DNA of 64,000 nt from Planctomycetota bacterium (GTDB lineage Bacteria; Planctomycetota; UBA1135; GCA-002686595). The notes beneath the pieces are model-generated. The model saw only the letters and a list, made by a program, of their open reading frames with translations. It was not told the DNA's origin and did no database searches. Shown piece by piece: positions 20,230 to 29,257 of the stretch (position 1 is the stretch's first letter; each line of letters starts with the position of its first letter). The DNA lies in the NCBI GenBank assembly GCA_029259655.1, contig JAJDET010000308.1, positions 1-64,000 of the forward strand, in the 5' to 3' direction. A program made the position numbers and the translations under genes.

Positions 20230-20955
20230 GTGACTTCCTCGATCGGTCCGGCGGGCGCGTCCCGTTTCCACACCACGCGCTGGAGCGTGGTGCTCGCTGC
20301 CGGAGCGGCCGATTCCGCGGCCGCCCTCGAGGAGCTGTGCTCGACCTACTGGCGTCCGGTCTACGGGTTCGTCCGTCGTCGCGGCCACGGCCTGGAAGAG
20401 GCGCGCGACCTGACCCAGGGGTTCTTCTCCACGTTCCTGGAACGGCGCGACGTCGAGGGGCTGGATCCCGCTCGCGGACGCTTTCGTTCCTACCTCCTCG
20501 CTTCCGTGAAGAACTTCCTCGCGAACGAGAAGGAGCGGGAGCGCGCCCTCAAGCGCGGTGGTGGCGCACCGCTCCTCTCGCTCTCGCTCGACGATGAATC
20601 CGAGCTCGCCCTGGAACCGGCCGACACGCGCACGCCCGAGGGCGACTACGAGCGCCAGTGGGCGCTCGCGCTCTTGCGCCGCGCGCTCGAACGACTTCGC
20701 GTCGAGGAGACGGACAAGGGAAAGCGCGCGCTCTTCGAACGCCTCAAGCCGACGCTCGCCGGCGAGAGCGTCGAAGGGGGCTACACGACCGTCGCCGACG
20801 AGCTGGACCTCACGACCGTCGCCGTCAAGGTGGCCGCACACCGCCTCAAGAAGCGCTACGGCGAGCTCCTCCTCGAGGAGGTCGCCCGGACCGTCGATCT
20901 GCCCCAGGAGATCGAGGACGAGCTGCACCACCTCTTCCGCGCCCTGGAGCGCTGA
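20230..20955 (+). CDS. ECF RNA polymerase sigma factor (planctomycete type)
   Basis: The 241-aa product starts at GTG 20230 (MTSSIGPAG..), just before the family hallmark FHTTRWSVVLAAG. Sigma region 2 contains ELCSTYWRPVYGFVRRRG and EARDLTQGFFSTFLERR; RGRFRSYLLASVKNFLANEKERE follows. Region 4 is represented by YTTVADELDLTTVAVKVAAHRLKKRYGELL with a helix-turn-helix. This large sigma subgroup is typical of Planctomycetes and Acidobacteria and usually sits beside a Ser/Thr kinase, as here. A 49-aa membrane peptide and the kinase follow within 240 bp, so one operon is likely. Confidence 0.92.
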   Translation: MTSSIGPAGASRFHTTRWSVVLAAGAADSAAALEELCSTYWRPVYGFVRRRGHGLEEARDLTQGFFSTFLERRDVEGLDPARGRFRSYLLASVKNFLANEKERERALKRGGGAPLLSLSLDDESELALEPADTRTPEGDYERQWALALLRRALERLRVEETDKGKRALFERLKPTLAGESVEGGYTTVADELDLTTVAVKVAAHRLKKRYGELLLEEVARTVDLPQEIEDELHHLFRALER

Positions 20956-20979
20956 AACACGCCGCACTGGAGGTAACCC

Positions 20980-21129
20980 ATGGAGGTATTCGCGATCGTC
21001 GGCTTCATCTTCGTCCTCTCCGCGTTTGCGACGGCCCAGGCGAACTCGAAGCAGTTGAGGAGCCTGAGGTCCGAGCTGGAAGCGCTGCAGGACGAGGTCG
21101 AGTTGCTCGGGGGCGAACGGGGATCCTGA
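20980..21129 (+). CDS. Small membrane peptide with coiled coil
   Basis: This 49-aa reading frame has a strong ribosome site (GGAGGT at 20970-20975) just before its ATG. The peptide has one membrane helix (residues 3-19, FAIVGFIFVLSAFATA) and an amphipathic heptad segment (KQLRSLRSELEALQDEVELL). It sits 24 bp after the sigma gene and 64 bp before the kinase gene. Its position suggests a coupling or anchoring role between sigma factor and kinase, which is inference. Confidence 0.75.
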   Translation: MEVFAIVGFIFVLSAFATAQANSKQLRSLRSELEALQDEVELLGGERGS

Positions 21130-21193
21130 GCTCCGGTTTTCTCGTAACCTCCACCTGCGGTTCCTTCTCTGGGGGGGAGAAGGAGATCCGGTC

Positions 21194-22567
21194 ATGTCCA
21201 GCAACGCCGAAGAGGGGATCGAGGGCCTCGAGCCGCAGGAGCTCTTTCGCGCCGCGCTCGGAGACGCCTCCGGCGATCCGGAAGCCGCCGAGCGCGCGGC
21301 CGAGGAGGAGAAACGCGTGCGCGCCGAGATCGAGGAGCGGCTGCCCGACCTCGAGCTCTTCGAGCTCCTCGGGCGCGGCGGCATGGGATACGTCTATCGC
21401 GCACGCCAGAAGAAGCTCGACCGCGAGGTGGCGCTCAAGGTCATCGCCCCCGAGGCGGAAGGACGAGCGGGTTTCGCCGAGCGCTTTGCGCGCGAGGCGC
21501 AGGCTCTCGCGCGCCTGAACCACCCGAACCTCGTCGCCGTCCACGACTACGGCCAGGACGGTTCCTTCGGCTGGCTCGTGATGGAGTACGTCGACGGCTC
21601 GAACCTGCGCGACCTGATCCGCGCGGGAAAGCTCGAACCGGCCGAGGCGCTCGCGCTCGTCCCGAAGATCTGCGACGCGCTGCAGTACGCCCACGATCAG
21701 GGCGTCGTGCACCGCGACGTGAAGCCCGAGAACATCCTCATCGACCGCGAGGGCGGCGTGAAGATCGCCGACTTCGGGCTCGCGAAGCTGATCGGGACGC
21801 CGGCCGCGCTCGTGTCGCTGACCGGGACCCAGGAAGTGCTCGGCACCTTTCGCTACATGGCGCCGGAACAGCTCGACAGCCCGCTCGAGGTCGATCACCG
21901 CGCCGACATCTACTCGCTCGGCGTCGTGTTCTACGAGATGCTGACGGGCGAGATTCCGATGGGGCGCTTCGATCCGCCGTCGCTCTGCTCGACGGCATCC
22001 GTCGACGTGGACGAAGTCGTCTTGCGCGCGCTGCAGAAGGAACCCGCGCGGCGCTACCAGCGCGCGTCCGAGGTGAAGTCGGACCTCGAGTCGCTCGGGC
22101 GCGAATCACGGGGCGCGGAACCCGTGCAGAAAATCGCGACCTTTGCGGTCGCGTCCGTCGTGTTCTCCGGCGCGGGCTCCCTTCCTCTCGTCTACGCCGC
22201 CGTCATCGTGCTCTCGAAGCTCGGGCGGTCCGGTGTCGCTTTCAGCCCGTCTCTCTCGGTGCTCGCGATGACCATCTTCGGCCTGGTCCTGATGTTCATC
22301 GGTAGGCAGCTCGGTGTCCATGCCCTGAACAAGATCCGCCACGCGTGGCCACGACTCCACGGCGCCGGCGCGGCCATCGTCGGAGCGTGGGGGGGGATCC
22401 TCCTCATCGCGAACGTGATGATCCTGGCCCTGTCCCTCGAGCTGTCGAACCCGGCGGCGATCCCTCCGCCGGTCCTGGTGGCCGCACCGCTCCTCCTCCT
22501 CGCGAGCGACGTCGTCTTCATCATCCTGTACCGCCGTCGCTTCCTGGAATCCTGTCGGGCCGAGTGA
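21194..22567 (+). CDS. Ser/Thr protein kinase with C-terminal membrane helices
   Basis: This 457-aa protein begins with an acidic helical segment (1-55) that may contact its partner sigma factor. The kinase domain (about 56-310) shows GRGGMGYVYRARQ, VALKVIAPEA, HRDVKPENILI, DFGLAKL and YMAPEQLD. Residues about 330-450 contain four hydrophobic segments (KIATFAVASVVFSGAGSL, LSVLAMTIFGLVLMFIG, AIVGAWGGILLIANVMIL, VAAPLLLLASDVVFII). The enzyme is therefore anchored with its catalytic domain in the cytoplasm. It is the last gene of a sigma / small peptide / kinase set, suggesting phosphorylation control of the ECF sigma factor, as reported for some ECF groups. Confidence 0.92.
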   Translation: MSSNAEEGIEGLEPQELFRAALGDASGDPEAAERAAEEEKRVRAEIEERLPDLELFELLGRGGMGYVYRARQKKLDREVALKVIAPEAEGRAGFAERFAREAQALARLNHPNLVAVHDYGQDGSFGWLVMEYVDGSNLRDLIRAGKLEPAEALALVPKICDALQYAHDQGVVHRDVKPENILIDREGGVKIADFGLAKLIGTPAALVSLTGTQEVLGTFRYMAPEQLDSPLEVDHRADIYSLGVVFYEMLTGEIPMGRFDPPSLCSTASVDVDEVVLRALQKEPARRYQRASEVKSDLESLGRESRGAEPVQKIATFAVASVVFSGAGSLPLVYAAVIVLSKLGRSGVAFSPSLSVLAMTIFGLVLMFIGRQLGVHALNKIRHAWPRLHGAGAAIVGAWGGILLIANVMILALSLELSNPAAIPPPVLVAAPLLLLASDVVFIILYRRRFLESCRAE

Positions 22568-22582
22568 GGCTGCCGGCGTACT

Positions 22583-23827
22583 TCAGAGCGAGAGCTCGAC
22601 GCGCAGCGTCGCCACCCACGCGTCGTCGATCGCGTCCGAGCCCGACGGGTCGACGATGAACTGCACGTCCGGCTTCAGCGTCAGCGACGGCATGAGCTTC
22701 ACTTCCTGGAAGAGCTCGATCGCCAGCTCGCTGCCCCCGAGCAGGGCCGCGGGTTCATTGGTCAGGTCGGCGTGACTGAGGTAGAGCCCCGTCCTCCACG
22801 AGTCGCGATGGGGCACGAGGCCCGTGTAGAGCAATCCCGCGCCCAGGTGCCGCTCGAACGGGTTCAGTGCACCGTTCGCCGAACCCCATTGCAGGAAAAC
22901 CCGCAGCCCCTGCTCGTCTTCGGGATCCCCGGGGCGCTCACGCGTGAGCCGTTGCTCGACGAGCGCGTAGACGCCTTCCGCACCCGAGTCCGTGCCGCCG
23001 TCGAAACGGGCGAAGTCGCCGGTGTGATGCCATAGACCCAGAGCGAAGCGACCCTCGCCGTTCCCCCACGTGCGATCCACCTGACCGATCAGGAAGGTCT
23101 CGTCGAACTCCGCCGTCATCCCTCGTCGCCCGCTGACCGCGCCGCCGTCCTGCGCGTTGTACAGGCCCAGCCCGACCATCCAGCCCTCGGCCGGCCGCGT
23201 GAACACGTTCAGGCTCACCGCCGGATCCGGGTACGTCGGCAACGCGAAGACCGTCGGACTGTAGCCCGCAGACGAGTGCAGGAAGTCAAAGCCCGCCTCC
23301 ACGTACGCGAACTCGGAGTTGGCGTCGAGCTTGCCCACCTTGACGCGCAGGTCGCCGTCGGCGAAGGAACGCTCGAGCCAGAGCTCGGCGAGCTGCGCGA
23401 CGTGCTCCTCGTCGATGTTCGAGAAGGCCTGGATGTCGCCCACGTCGGCCGAGCCGTCGCGCCCCGCGTGCGAGTAGAACTCGGCGAAGAGGATCGTGTC
23501 GGGGAGGCCTGCCGCCTCTTCCAGGTCCACCTCGAGAGCTGCACCGAACAGCACGCGTTCCGTCCTCCGGTGACGGACGCCGCCCCCGAACGGCCGGGAG
23601 CTGTCGGTGATCAGGTACAAGGACGGCGAGAGACCTTGCTCCCCGAGCTTCGCGTACAAGCCGACCAGGTCGCCTTCGAAGATGTCCTCTTCCGACCAGA
23701 AGTCCTGCGCGTCACCGTCCTCGGGACGGACGCGCAGACCGCGGTGCTCTTCCTGCTGCGCGGCCAGGACGGGCGCGAGGGCGAAGAGGGCGAGGGGCCC
23801 GAGCGGCGCAAGGATCCTGAGGGGCAT
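22583..23827 (-). CDS. OprB-like carbohydrate porin
   Basis: This 414-aa protein has a signal peptide (..LALFALAPVLAAQ) and the features of an OprB-family outer-membrane porin. These include the early EDGDAQDFW/EGDLVGLYAKLGEQG region, alternating beta strands, VKVGKLDANSEFAY, GLGLYNAQDGG, FALGLWHHTG and a late YTGLVPHRDSWRTGLYLSH. It ends with aromatic/hydrophobic residues (VATLRVELSL) as beta-barrels do. It should allow sugars or other small solutes through the outer membrane, evidence for a Gram-negative envelope. It converges on the upstream kinase gene and is divergent from the K+ channel gene. Confidence 0.85.
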   Translation of the reverse strand: MPLRILAPLGPLALFALAPVLAAQQEEHRGLRVRPEDGDAQDFWSEEDIFEGDLVGLYAKLGEQGLSPSLYLITDSSRPFGGGVRHRRTERVLFGAALEVDLEEAAGLPDTILFAEFYSHAGRDGSADVGDIQAFSNIDEEHVAQLAELWLERSFADGDLRVKVGKLDANSEFAYVEAGFDFLHSSAGYSPTVFALPTYPDPAVSLNVFTRPAEGWMVGLGLYNAQDGGAVSGRRGMTAEFDETFLIGQVDRTWGNGEGRFALGLWHHTGDFARFDGGTDSGAEGVYALVEQRLTRERPGDPEDEQGLRVFLQWGSANGALNPFERHLGAGLLYTGLVPHRDSWRTGLYLSHADLTNEPAALLGGSELAIELFQEVKLMPSLTLKPDVQFIVDPSGSDAIDDAWVATLRVELSL

Positions 23828-23902
23828 CGGGGCGAGATCATAGGACGCGACGTTGCCAACCGCGCTCTCGTTCCCGCGTCCCGATTGTTAGGGTCGATCG
23901 GA

Positions 23903-25411
23903 GTGAGGACCGTATTCGAGAGGCTGCGAGCCGCCTTCCACGATCCGAAGGCGCGGTCCAACCAGATCGTCGCGTCCGTCGTCTGGACCCTCATCGTGGC
24001 GTCGGTCGCGCTGTTCGCGCTGGAGCTCCTCCAGCCGCGCGGCACGGCCTTGCGCGCTCACCTGCGCAGCGTGGATCGCGTCCTCCTGGGTCTCTTCGCG
24101 CTCGAGTACGTCCTGCGGGTCGCGACGTTCCAGCCGCCCGATCTCCTCGTGTTCCGGCGACAGCGAGTGGGGCGCTTACGCGTCCACCTCCTCGGGCGAC
24201 TGCGGTACGCGCTCCACCCGATGATGCTGGTGGACCTCGTGACGGTCGCCGCCCTCGTGCCCGAGCTGCGGGGACTCCGCGCCCTGCGTCTCCTGAGGCT
24301 GCTCCGAACGGCGCGCGTCTTCCGCTACGGCAACCCGTTCTCCGGGCTCTTCCACGCCTTCGAGCGCGACCGGTTCCTGTTCGCGCTCGCCCTGTCGTTC
24401 CTGGCGCTCGAGGTCCTGCTGGGCGGCAGCAGCCTGTACCTCATCGAGCGCGACCACAACCCGGAGATCTCCTCGATCGCCGACGGGTGCTGGTGCGCCA
24501 TCGTCACGATCACCACGGTGGGTTTCGGAGACCTGGTTCCGGTCACGCCGCTCGGCCGCGTCGTCACAAGCGTCATGATGGTCGGCGGGATGTTCACGCT
24601 CGCGCTCTTCGCGGGCATCGTCGGTCACAGCCTGCTCAACGCCGTGCTCAGCGTCCGCGAGGAGCAATTCAGAATGGGTAGCTACACCAACCACATCGTC
24701 GTTTGCGGGTACGAGGAGGGCATGCACCTGCTCGTCGACACCCTGCTCGCGGAGCACGACGCCGAGACCACGAAGATCGTTCTCATCGCCGACCTCGAGC
24801 GTCCACCGGAGATTCCGGAGGAGCTCTACTGGGTGCGCGGGGACCCGACCAAGGAGAGCGAGCTCGACAAGGTCCGCATCGACCGCGCCGCGGCCGTGGT
24901 CGTCGCGGGTGCGCGCCGCGTGAGCCCTCAACAGGCGGACGCGATCACACTCCTGACCGTGTTCACGATCCGCTCCTACCTCGCGAAACGAGGATCCCAC
25001 GCCGAGCGCCAGCGAGAGCTCTATCTCGTCGCCGAGATCCTGGACTCCGAGAACGTGGAGCACGCACGCGCTGCCGGCGCCGACGAGGTCATCGAGACGC
25101 GCCGGCTCGGCTTCTCGCTCCTCGCCCACGCCATCGAGCACCACGGGACCGCGGACACCCTGAGCCAGGTCGTGTTGCGCGGCGAGTCGTCGCTCTACGC
25201 CGGTGCGCTGCCACCCGATCTCGAAGCTCGCACCTACGGCGAGATGACCCAGGCTCTCGACCTGCGCAGGCGCGGCGGCCTCGTCATCGGTGTGACCCTC
25301 GTGGAATCCGGAATCGAGCGCGTGAACCCTCCCGACGAGTTCGCCATCCATTCCGGGATGCACGTGCTCTACCTCGCGTCGGAGCGGCTCCTGGAGGCAC
25401 CGCCGCGCTAG
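23903..25411 (+). CDS. Voltage-gated K+ channel with TrkA-N/RCK domain
   Basis: The 502-aa product starts at GTG 23903. It has six membrane helices. S4 carries regularly spaced arginines (LRALRLLRLLRTARVFR, about 126-141). The pore holds the selectivity filter TTVGFGD at 204-210, so it conducts potassium and is likely voltage sensitive. The cytoplasmic part begins NHIVVCGYEEGMHLLVDTLL (near 262), a Rossmann RCK/TrkA-N domain that usually binds nucleotides or ions, and ends with a TrkA-C-like region. The open frame extends far upstream, but those codons are antisense to the porin gene. Confidence 0.92.
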   Translation: MRTVFERLRAAFHDPKARSNQIVASVVWTLIVASVALFALELLQPRGTALRAHLRSVDRVLLGLFALEYVLRVATFQPPDLLVFRRQRVGRLRVHLLGRLRYALHPMMLVDLVTVAALVPELRGLRALRLLRLLRTARVFRYGNPFSGLFHAFERDRFLFALALSFLALEVLLGGSSLYLIERDHNPEISSIADGCWCAIVTITTVGFGDLVPVTPLGRVVTSVMMVGGMFTLALFAGIVGHSLLNAVLSVREEQFRMGSYTNHIVVCGYEEGMHLLVDTLLAEHDAETTKIVLIADLERPPEIPEELYWVRGDPTKESELDKVRIDRAAAVVVAGARRVSPQQADAITLLTVFTIRSYLAKRGSHAERQRELYLVAEILDSENVEHARAAGADEVIETRRLGFSLLAHAIEHHGTADTLSQVVLRGESSLYAGALPPDLEARTYGEMTQALDLRRRGGLVIGVTLVESGIERVNPPDEFAIHSGMHVLYLASERLLEAPPR

Positions 25412-25502
25412 CGCGAGAGCGATGGCTCGACCCCTCCCAGGCTTCCGCCGCGGGTAAGATTCGCGGGCGTACTCGTCCGACTCCACCCTCCGACACCAGA
25501 CA

Positions 25503-26924
25503 GTGATCGAAACCGACGTTTGCATCCTCGGCGCCGGGCCCGGCGGGCTCTCGGCCGCGACCACGCTCGCCCTGCGCGGCCGCCGCGTGGTCGTGATCAA
25601 CGACGGTCCGCTCATGGGGTACGGGATCGAGGGCGCCTTCAAGTCCAAGGCGGAGTTCGAGATCACGCGCCAGTACGTCTACGCGTCCCTGCGCCCCGAC
25701 ATCTTCGGCAGCGTGCCGCCCCCGCCCCTCGAGGCGGTCCTCCGGGGCACGGAGCGGTCCGCCCAGGGGCTCAACTCCTCCATCGTCGATCGCCTGCAGC
25801 GCCTCCACGTCGTCGTGCTCAACGGGCGCGGCGTCCTCGAGGACGCGAACACGGTCCTTGTCGGGGACGAGCGCGTGCGCGCGCCCCACCTCGTCATCGC
25901 GACCGGCTCGAGACCGCGCGTGCCGAGCGGAGTAGAGGTGGACCACGCACGCGTGCTGAACAGCGACACCGTCAACCTCTGCAGGAGCTTGCCGAGCTCG
26001 ATCGCCGTGCTCGGCGCGGGGGTCATCGGGTGCGAGTACGCCAGCATCTTCGCGGCGCTCGGCGCCCGGGTCACGCTCGTGGACTCGCAGGACCGCGTGC
26101 TGTCGATGGAGGATCCCGACCTGAGCGCCTTCCTGACGCGCACGTTCGTCGAGCGCGAGATCGAGGTCGTCCCGTCGAGCCGCTTCGAGAAACTGGAGAA
26201 GACGGCGGACGGGGTGCGGACCACCCTGTCGACCGGGCGGGTCCTCGAGACCGAGGCCGTCCTCCTGGCCGTCGGCCGGGTGGCGTGCACGGACGGGCTC
26301 GGCCTGGAGGACGTCGGCGTGGAGCGCGGTCGCGGCGGCTGGATCCCGACCAACGGCTCGATGCAGAGCAACGTCCCGCACATCTACGCGGTCGGGGACG
26401 TGGGCGCCCGGAACACTCCGCTGGACATGGCGCTCGTGCACGTCGCCCAGGCGGAGGGGAGCTGCGCGGCGCACCACATCCTGGACGAGGAGTTCGAGCA
26501 GTCGATGGACCACGTGCCGTACATCATCTTCACGATTCCGATGATCGCCGGCGCCGGGCTGTCCGAGACATCCGCCCGCGAGCTCCACGGCGACGTCCGT
26601 GTCGGGAAGTACCCCTACGGCCGCAACCACCGCGCGCACGCGATGCACCCGCCGCTGGGGTTCGTGAAGCTCATCGTCGGACCGAAGGGGGACGATCGGA
26701 TCCTCGGCGTGCGCGTCATCGGACGCGACGCGGACACGCTGATCGCGGCCGCGTCCATCATGATCGAGCGACAGCTCCCGTACTCCTACCTGATCCGCTC
26801 CATCCTGCCGCACCCGTCCCTGATCGAGTGCTTGCAGGGTGCGGCGCACATCATCGATGGCGACGCGCTGACCTACGAAGAGGGTGAGGAGTACGACTTC
26901 TTCGAGACGAGCCGACAGGACTGA
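25503..26924 (+). CDS. SthA-like pyridine nucleotide transhydrogenase flavoprotein
   Basis: This 473-aa protein (GTG start at 25503) is a class-I pyridine nucleotide-disulfide oxidoreductase by fold. It has the FAD motif ILGAGPGGLSAATTL, a second nucleotide-binding motif VLGAGVIGCEYAS (about 172-184), FAD motif IYAVGDVG (near 298) and the dimerisation domain. The redox-active CxxxxC pair is absent (the region reads GYGIEGAFKSKAE), as in soluble transhydrogenase SthA, which exchanges hydride between NADPH and NAD+. The exact electron donor cannot be proven from sequence. It lies 91 bp after the K+ channel gene, possibly in one operon. Confidence 0.85.
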   Translation: MIETDVCILGAGPGGLSAATTLALRGRRVVVINDGPLMGYGIEGAFKSKAEFEITRQYVYASLRPDIFGSVPPPPLEAVLRGTERSAQGLNSSIVDRLQRLHVVVLNGRGVLEDANTVLVGDERVRAPHLVIATGSRPRVPSGVEVDHARVLNSDTVNLCRSLPSSIAVLGAGVIGCEYASIFAALGARVTLVDSQDRVLSMEDPDLSAFLTRTFVEREIEVVPSSRFEKLEKTADGVRTTLSTGRVLETEAVLLAVGRVACTDGLGLEDVGVERGRGGWIPTNGSMQSNVPHIYAVGDVGARNTPLDMALVHVAQAEGSCAAHHILDEEFEQSMDHVPYIIFTIPMIAGAGLSETSARELHGDVRVGKYPYGRNHRAHAMHPPLGFVKLIVGPKGDDRILGVRVIGRDADTLIAAASIMIERQLPYSYLIRSILPHPSLIECLQGAAHIIDGDALTYEEGEEYDFFETSRQD

Positions 26925-27026
26925 GCGACGGGATCCGCGCGCGCTCGAGGGCGGTCCGGAGTCAGGCACACAACAGTCAGTTCACATCCTTTAGAAGGCT
27001 CCGGGTTTGCGCTCACCGGCTCTAAA

Positions 27027-27091
27027 GTGAATGCGTTCACAAAAAGCCTTGACATGAGGCCGAATCTCGCCGATAAAGTGAACATGTTCAT
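27027..27091 (+). promoter_or_regulatory. tetR promoter with two palindromic operators
   Basis: TTGACA (27049-27054), a 17-bp spacer and GATAAA (27072-27077) form a good housekeeping-type promoter. Two related dyads flank it: GTGAATGCGTTCAC (27027-27040) upstream of -35, and GTGAACATGTTCAT (27078-27091) at the start-site region. The inner 12 bases of the second dyad form a perfect palindrome. Their centres are 51 bp apart, about five helical turns. GGAG at 27095 then precedes the GTG start at 27104. The arrangement suggests autorepression by the TetR protein. Confidence 0.8.
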
Positions 27092-27103
27092 TTTGGAGCT
27101 GCC

Positions 27104-27736
27104 GTGAGGGTCACCAGCGACACCAAGCGCGAGACGCGCGAGCGCATCCTGGCCGCCGCCCGGCGGCTGTTCGTGGCGCGCGGTTTCGAGGCCACGACCA
27201 TCCGAGAGCTGGCCGCCGAGGCGCGCATCGCGGCGGGCACGCTCTTCAACTACTTCGACAGCAAGGAGGCCCTCGCGGTCGCCCTGGTCGAGGAGGCCCT
27301 GGACGCCGGACGCGCGGACTTCCGCGCGAAGCTGCGCGGCGGCGAGGAGCTCTCGGAGGAGCTGTTCCTGCACGTCGTCACCGGTCTGCGGCGGCTCGAA
27401 GCCTACCGGGGCCTGGTGGGGACGGTGCTGGAGACGGCGCTCTCGCCCTTCGCGCACTCCGGTATCTCCCAGCGCGGCGCCGACCTGCGCCTCGCTCACC
27501 TCGAGGTCGTCGAGGAGCTCATCGCGAAGGCCGGCGCCACCGCCGCGCCGTCGGTCGGACCCGTGACCCTGCATCTCTACTGGACCCTCTACCTCGGCGT
27601 GATGGCCTTCTGGAGCGGCGACGAGTCGCCGCAGCAAGAGGACACGCTGGGTGTGCTGGACGAATCGCTGCGCGTCTTCGCCCTCGCGCTCGCCAACCCC
27701 GCCCCGCCGACATCGGGACCCGCCACCAGGAGCTAG
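27104..27736 (+). CDS. TetR/AcrR family transcriptional regulator
   Basis: The 210-aa product starts at GTG 27104 behind GGAG. The N-terminal DNA-binding domain is typical of TetR: TRERILAAARRLFVARGF, then TTIRELAAEARIAAGTLFNY and FDSKEALAVALV (residues 9-62). The C-terminal ligand domain is not diagnostic. It is followed four bases later by an ABC1/UbiB kinase gene, so the two form an operon controlled by the promoter and paired palindromes upstream. A lipid or quinone-related signal is plausible from the partner gene, but this is inference. Confidence 0.93.
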   Translation: MRVTSDTKRETRERILAAARRLFVARGFEATTIRELAAEARIAAGTLFNYFDSKEALAVALVEEALDAGRADFRAKLRGGEELSEELFLHVVTGLRRLEAYRGLVGTVLETALSPFAHSGISQRGADLRLAHLEVVEELIAKAGATAAPSVGPVTLHLYWTLYLGVMAFWSGDESPQQEDTLGVLDESLRVFALALANPAPPTSGPATRS

Positions 27737-27740
27737 CTTC

Positions 27741-29156
27741 ATGGAAGCCCGCATCGCCGATCTGATCGCCAGCCTGCCCGAGGAGCTGGAAGAACCCACC
27801 AGCGCGCAGGCCGAGCTGGCGCGCATCCTCGCCGATCTCGCCAGTCGTCCCGTTCCCACCGGCCGCGTGCACCGCGCGTGGTCCCTGGGAACGCTCTCCG
27901 CGAAGATCGCGGCCGGATGGATGGTCACCCATGTGCGCGGTGCCTTCGCCGGCGAGGAGGAGCGCACGCGGCGCACCAACGAGCAACGTCTGCGGGCGGC
28001 GCTCGCCATCCTCGGAAGCATGGGCTACATGCGCGGCGCCGTGATGAAGGTCGGGCAGATCCTCGCCAACTATCCCGACCTCGTGCCCGAGCAGTTGACG
28101 AACACGCTCGCGATGCTGCACTTCGAGGCGCCGCCGATGCACTACGCGCTCCTCGGCGAGCACGTGCGGCACGAGCTGGGCGCCGAGCCGGAGGAGCTCT
28201 TCGAGAGCTTCGAGCGCGAAGCCTTCGCCGCCGCCTCGCTGGGGCAGGTGCACCGGGCACGCACTCGCGACGGCGACGAGCTGGCGGTCAAGATCCAGTA
28301 CCCCGGCATCGGCCGCACGATCGAGTCCGACTTCAAGAACCTCTCGATCCTCGCCGCGCCCATGCGCCTCGGGCCAGACGGCGACAACTTCGCCGCGCAG
28401 ATCGCGTACGTGCGCGACATGCTGTTGCTCGAGGTCGACTACGAGAGCGAGGCGCGCTTCCTGGAGCGCGCGCGCGAGGCCCTGTCCGAGCTCGAGGACG
28501 TCGTGGTCCCGCGCGTCTTCCGCGACCTCTCGACGCGCCGCATCCTCAGCATGGAGCGGCTCGAGGGCCTGCACCTCACCGAGTGGCTCGCGACGAACCC
28601 GCCGCAATCCGAGCGCGATCGCATCGGGACCCTGCTGAACCGCGCCACCGGCCGGCTCTTCTTCAGCGAGCGCCTGTGCTGGGGCGACCCGCACCCCGGC
28701 AACGTGATGGTGCTCGAGGACGGCCGCCTGGGGCTGCTCGACTTCGGTAGCTGCCGCTCCTTCGACGGGCACGAATGGGGGTTGATCACGCTCGGCGTGG
28801 ACGGCTACCGCGAGGGCGGCGCCAAGTTGCGTGAGGCTATGAGCGTCGGTTGCGACCTCAGTGCCGAGCAGGCGGCCGACCCCGAGCGCATGAAGTTCCT
28901 CATGGCCTACGCGGCGTGGTACTGGGAGCCGATGGCCGTCGGTGACGAGGCCTTCGACTTCAGCGATCCCGACTACATCCAGCGCGGCATGCAGCTCTTC
29001 GGCGAGACTTCCAGTCGCCGCTACACACGTTCGCACCCCGTCAACCTCTACAACGCGCGCTTCCTCTACGGCGTGCGCGTGCTCTGCCACCTGATGAAGG
29101 CCCGCGTGCACGCCGGCACGATCACCCACGAGGAGCTCGAGCGCGCGGGGATTTGA
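27741..29156 (+). CDS. ABC1/AarF/UbiB-family atypical kinase
   Basis: This 471-aa protein carries all signatures of the ABC1/UbiB family: the KxGQ motif (MKVGQILANYPDLVPEQL), the Ala-rich nucleotide loop (FAAASLGQVHRAR), the ATP Lys in AVKIQYPGI, and catalytic WGDPHPGNV followed by LLDFGS. Family members act in ubiquinone biosynthesis or lipid homeostasis and bind ATP without a proven protein substrate. There is no obvious C-terminal membrane anchor. It starts at ATG 27741, four bases after the tetR stop. Confidence 0.92.
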   Translation: MEARIADLIASLPEELEEPTSAQAELARILADLASRPVPTGRVHRAWSLGTLSAKIAAGWMVTHVRGAFAGEEERTRRTNEQRLRAALAILGSMGYMRGAVMKVGQILANYPDLVPEQLTNTLAMLHFEAPPMHYALLGEHVRHELGAEPEELFESFEREAFAAASLGQVHRARTRDGDELAVKIQYPGIGRTIESDFKNLSILAAPMRLGPDGDNFAAQIAYVRDMLLLEVDYESEARFLERAREALSELEDVVVPRVFRDLSTRRILSMERLEGLHLTEWLATNPPQSERDRIGTLLNRATGRLFFSERLCWGDPHPGNVMVLEDGRLGLLDFGSCRSFDGHEWGLITLGVDGYREGGAKLREAMSVGCDLSAEQAADPERMKFLMAYAAWYWEPMAVGDEAFDFSDPDYIQRGMQLFGETSSRRYTRSHPVNLYNARFLYGVRVLCHLMKARVHAGTITHEELERAGI

Positions 29157-29257
29157 GGCGTACGCGAGTGCGCTACGCGCTCCGGCAATAGCTGCTCGTG
29201 CTAGTATCGTGGTCGAGCGGTCCTGCCATCGAGCTCCGCTCCGTGAGGAAGCGCAGC

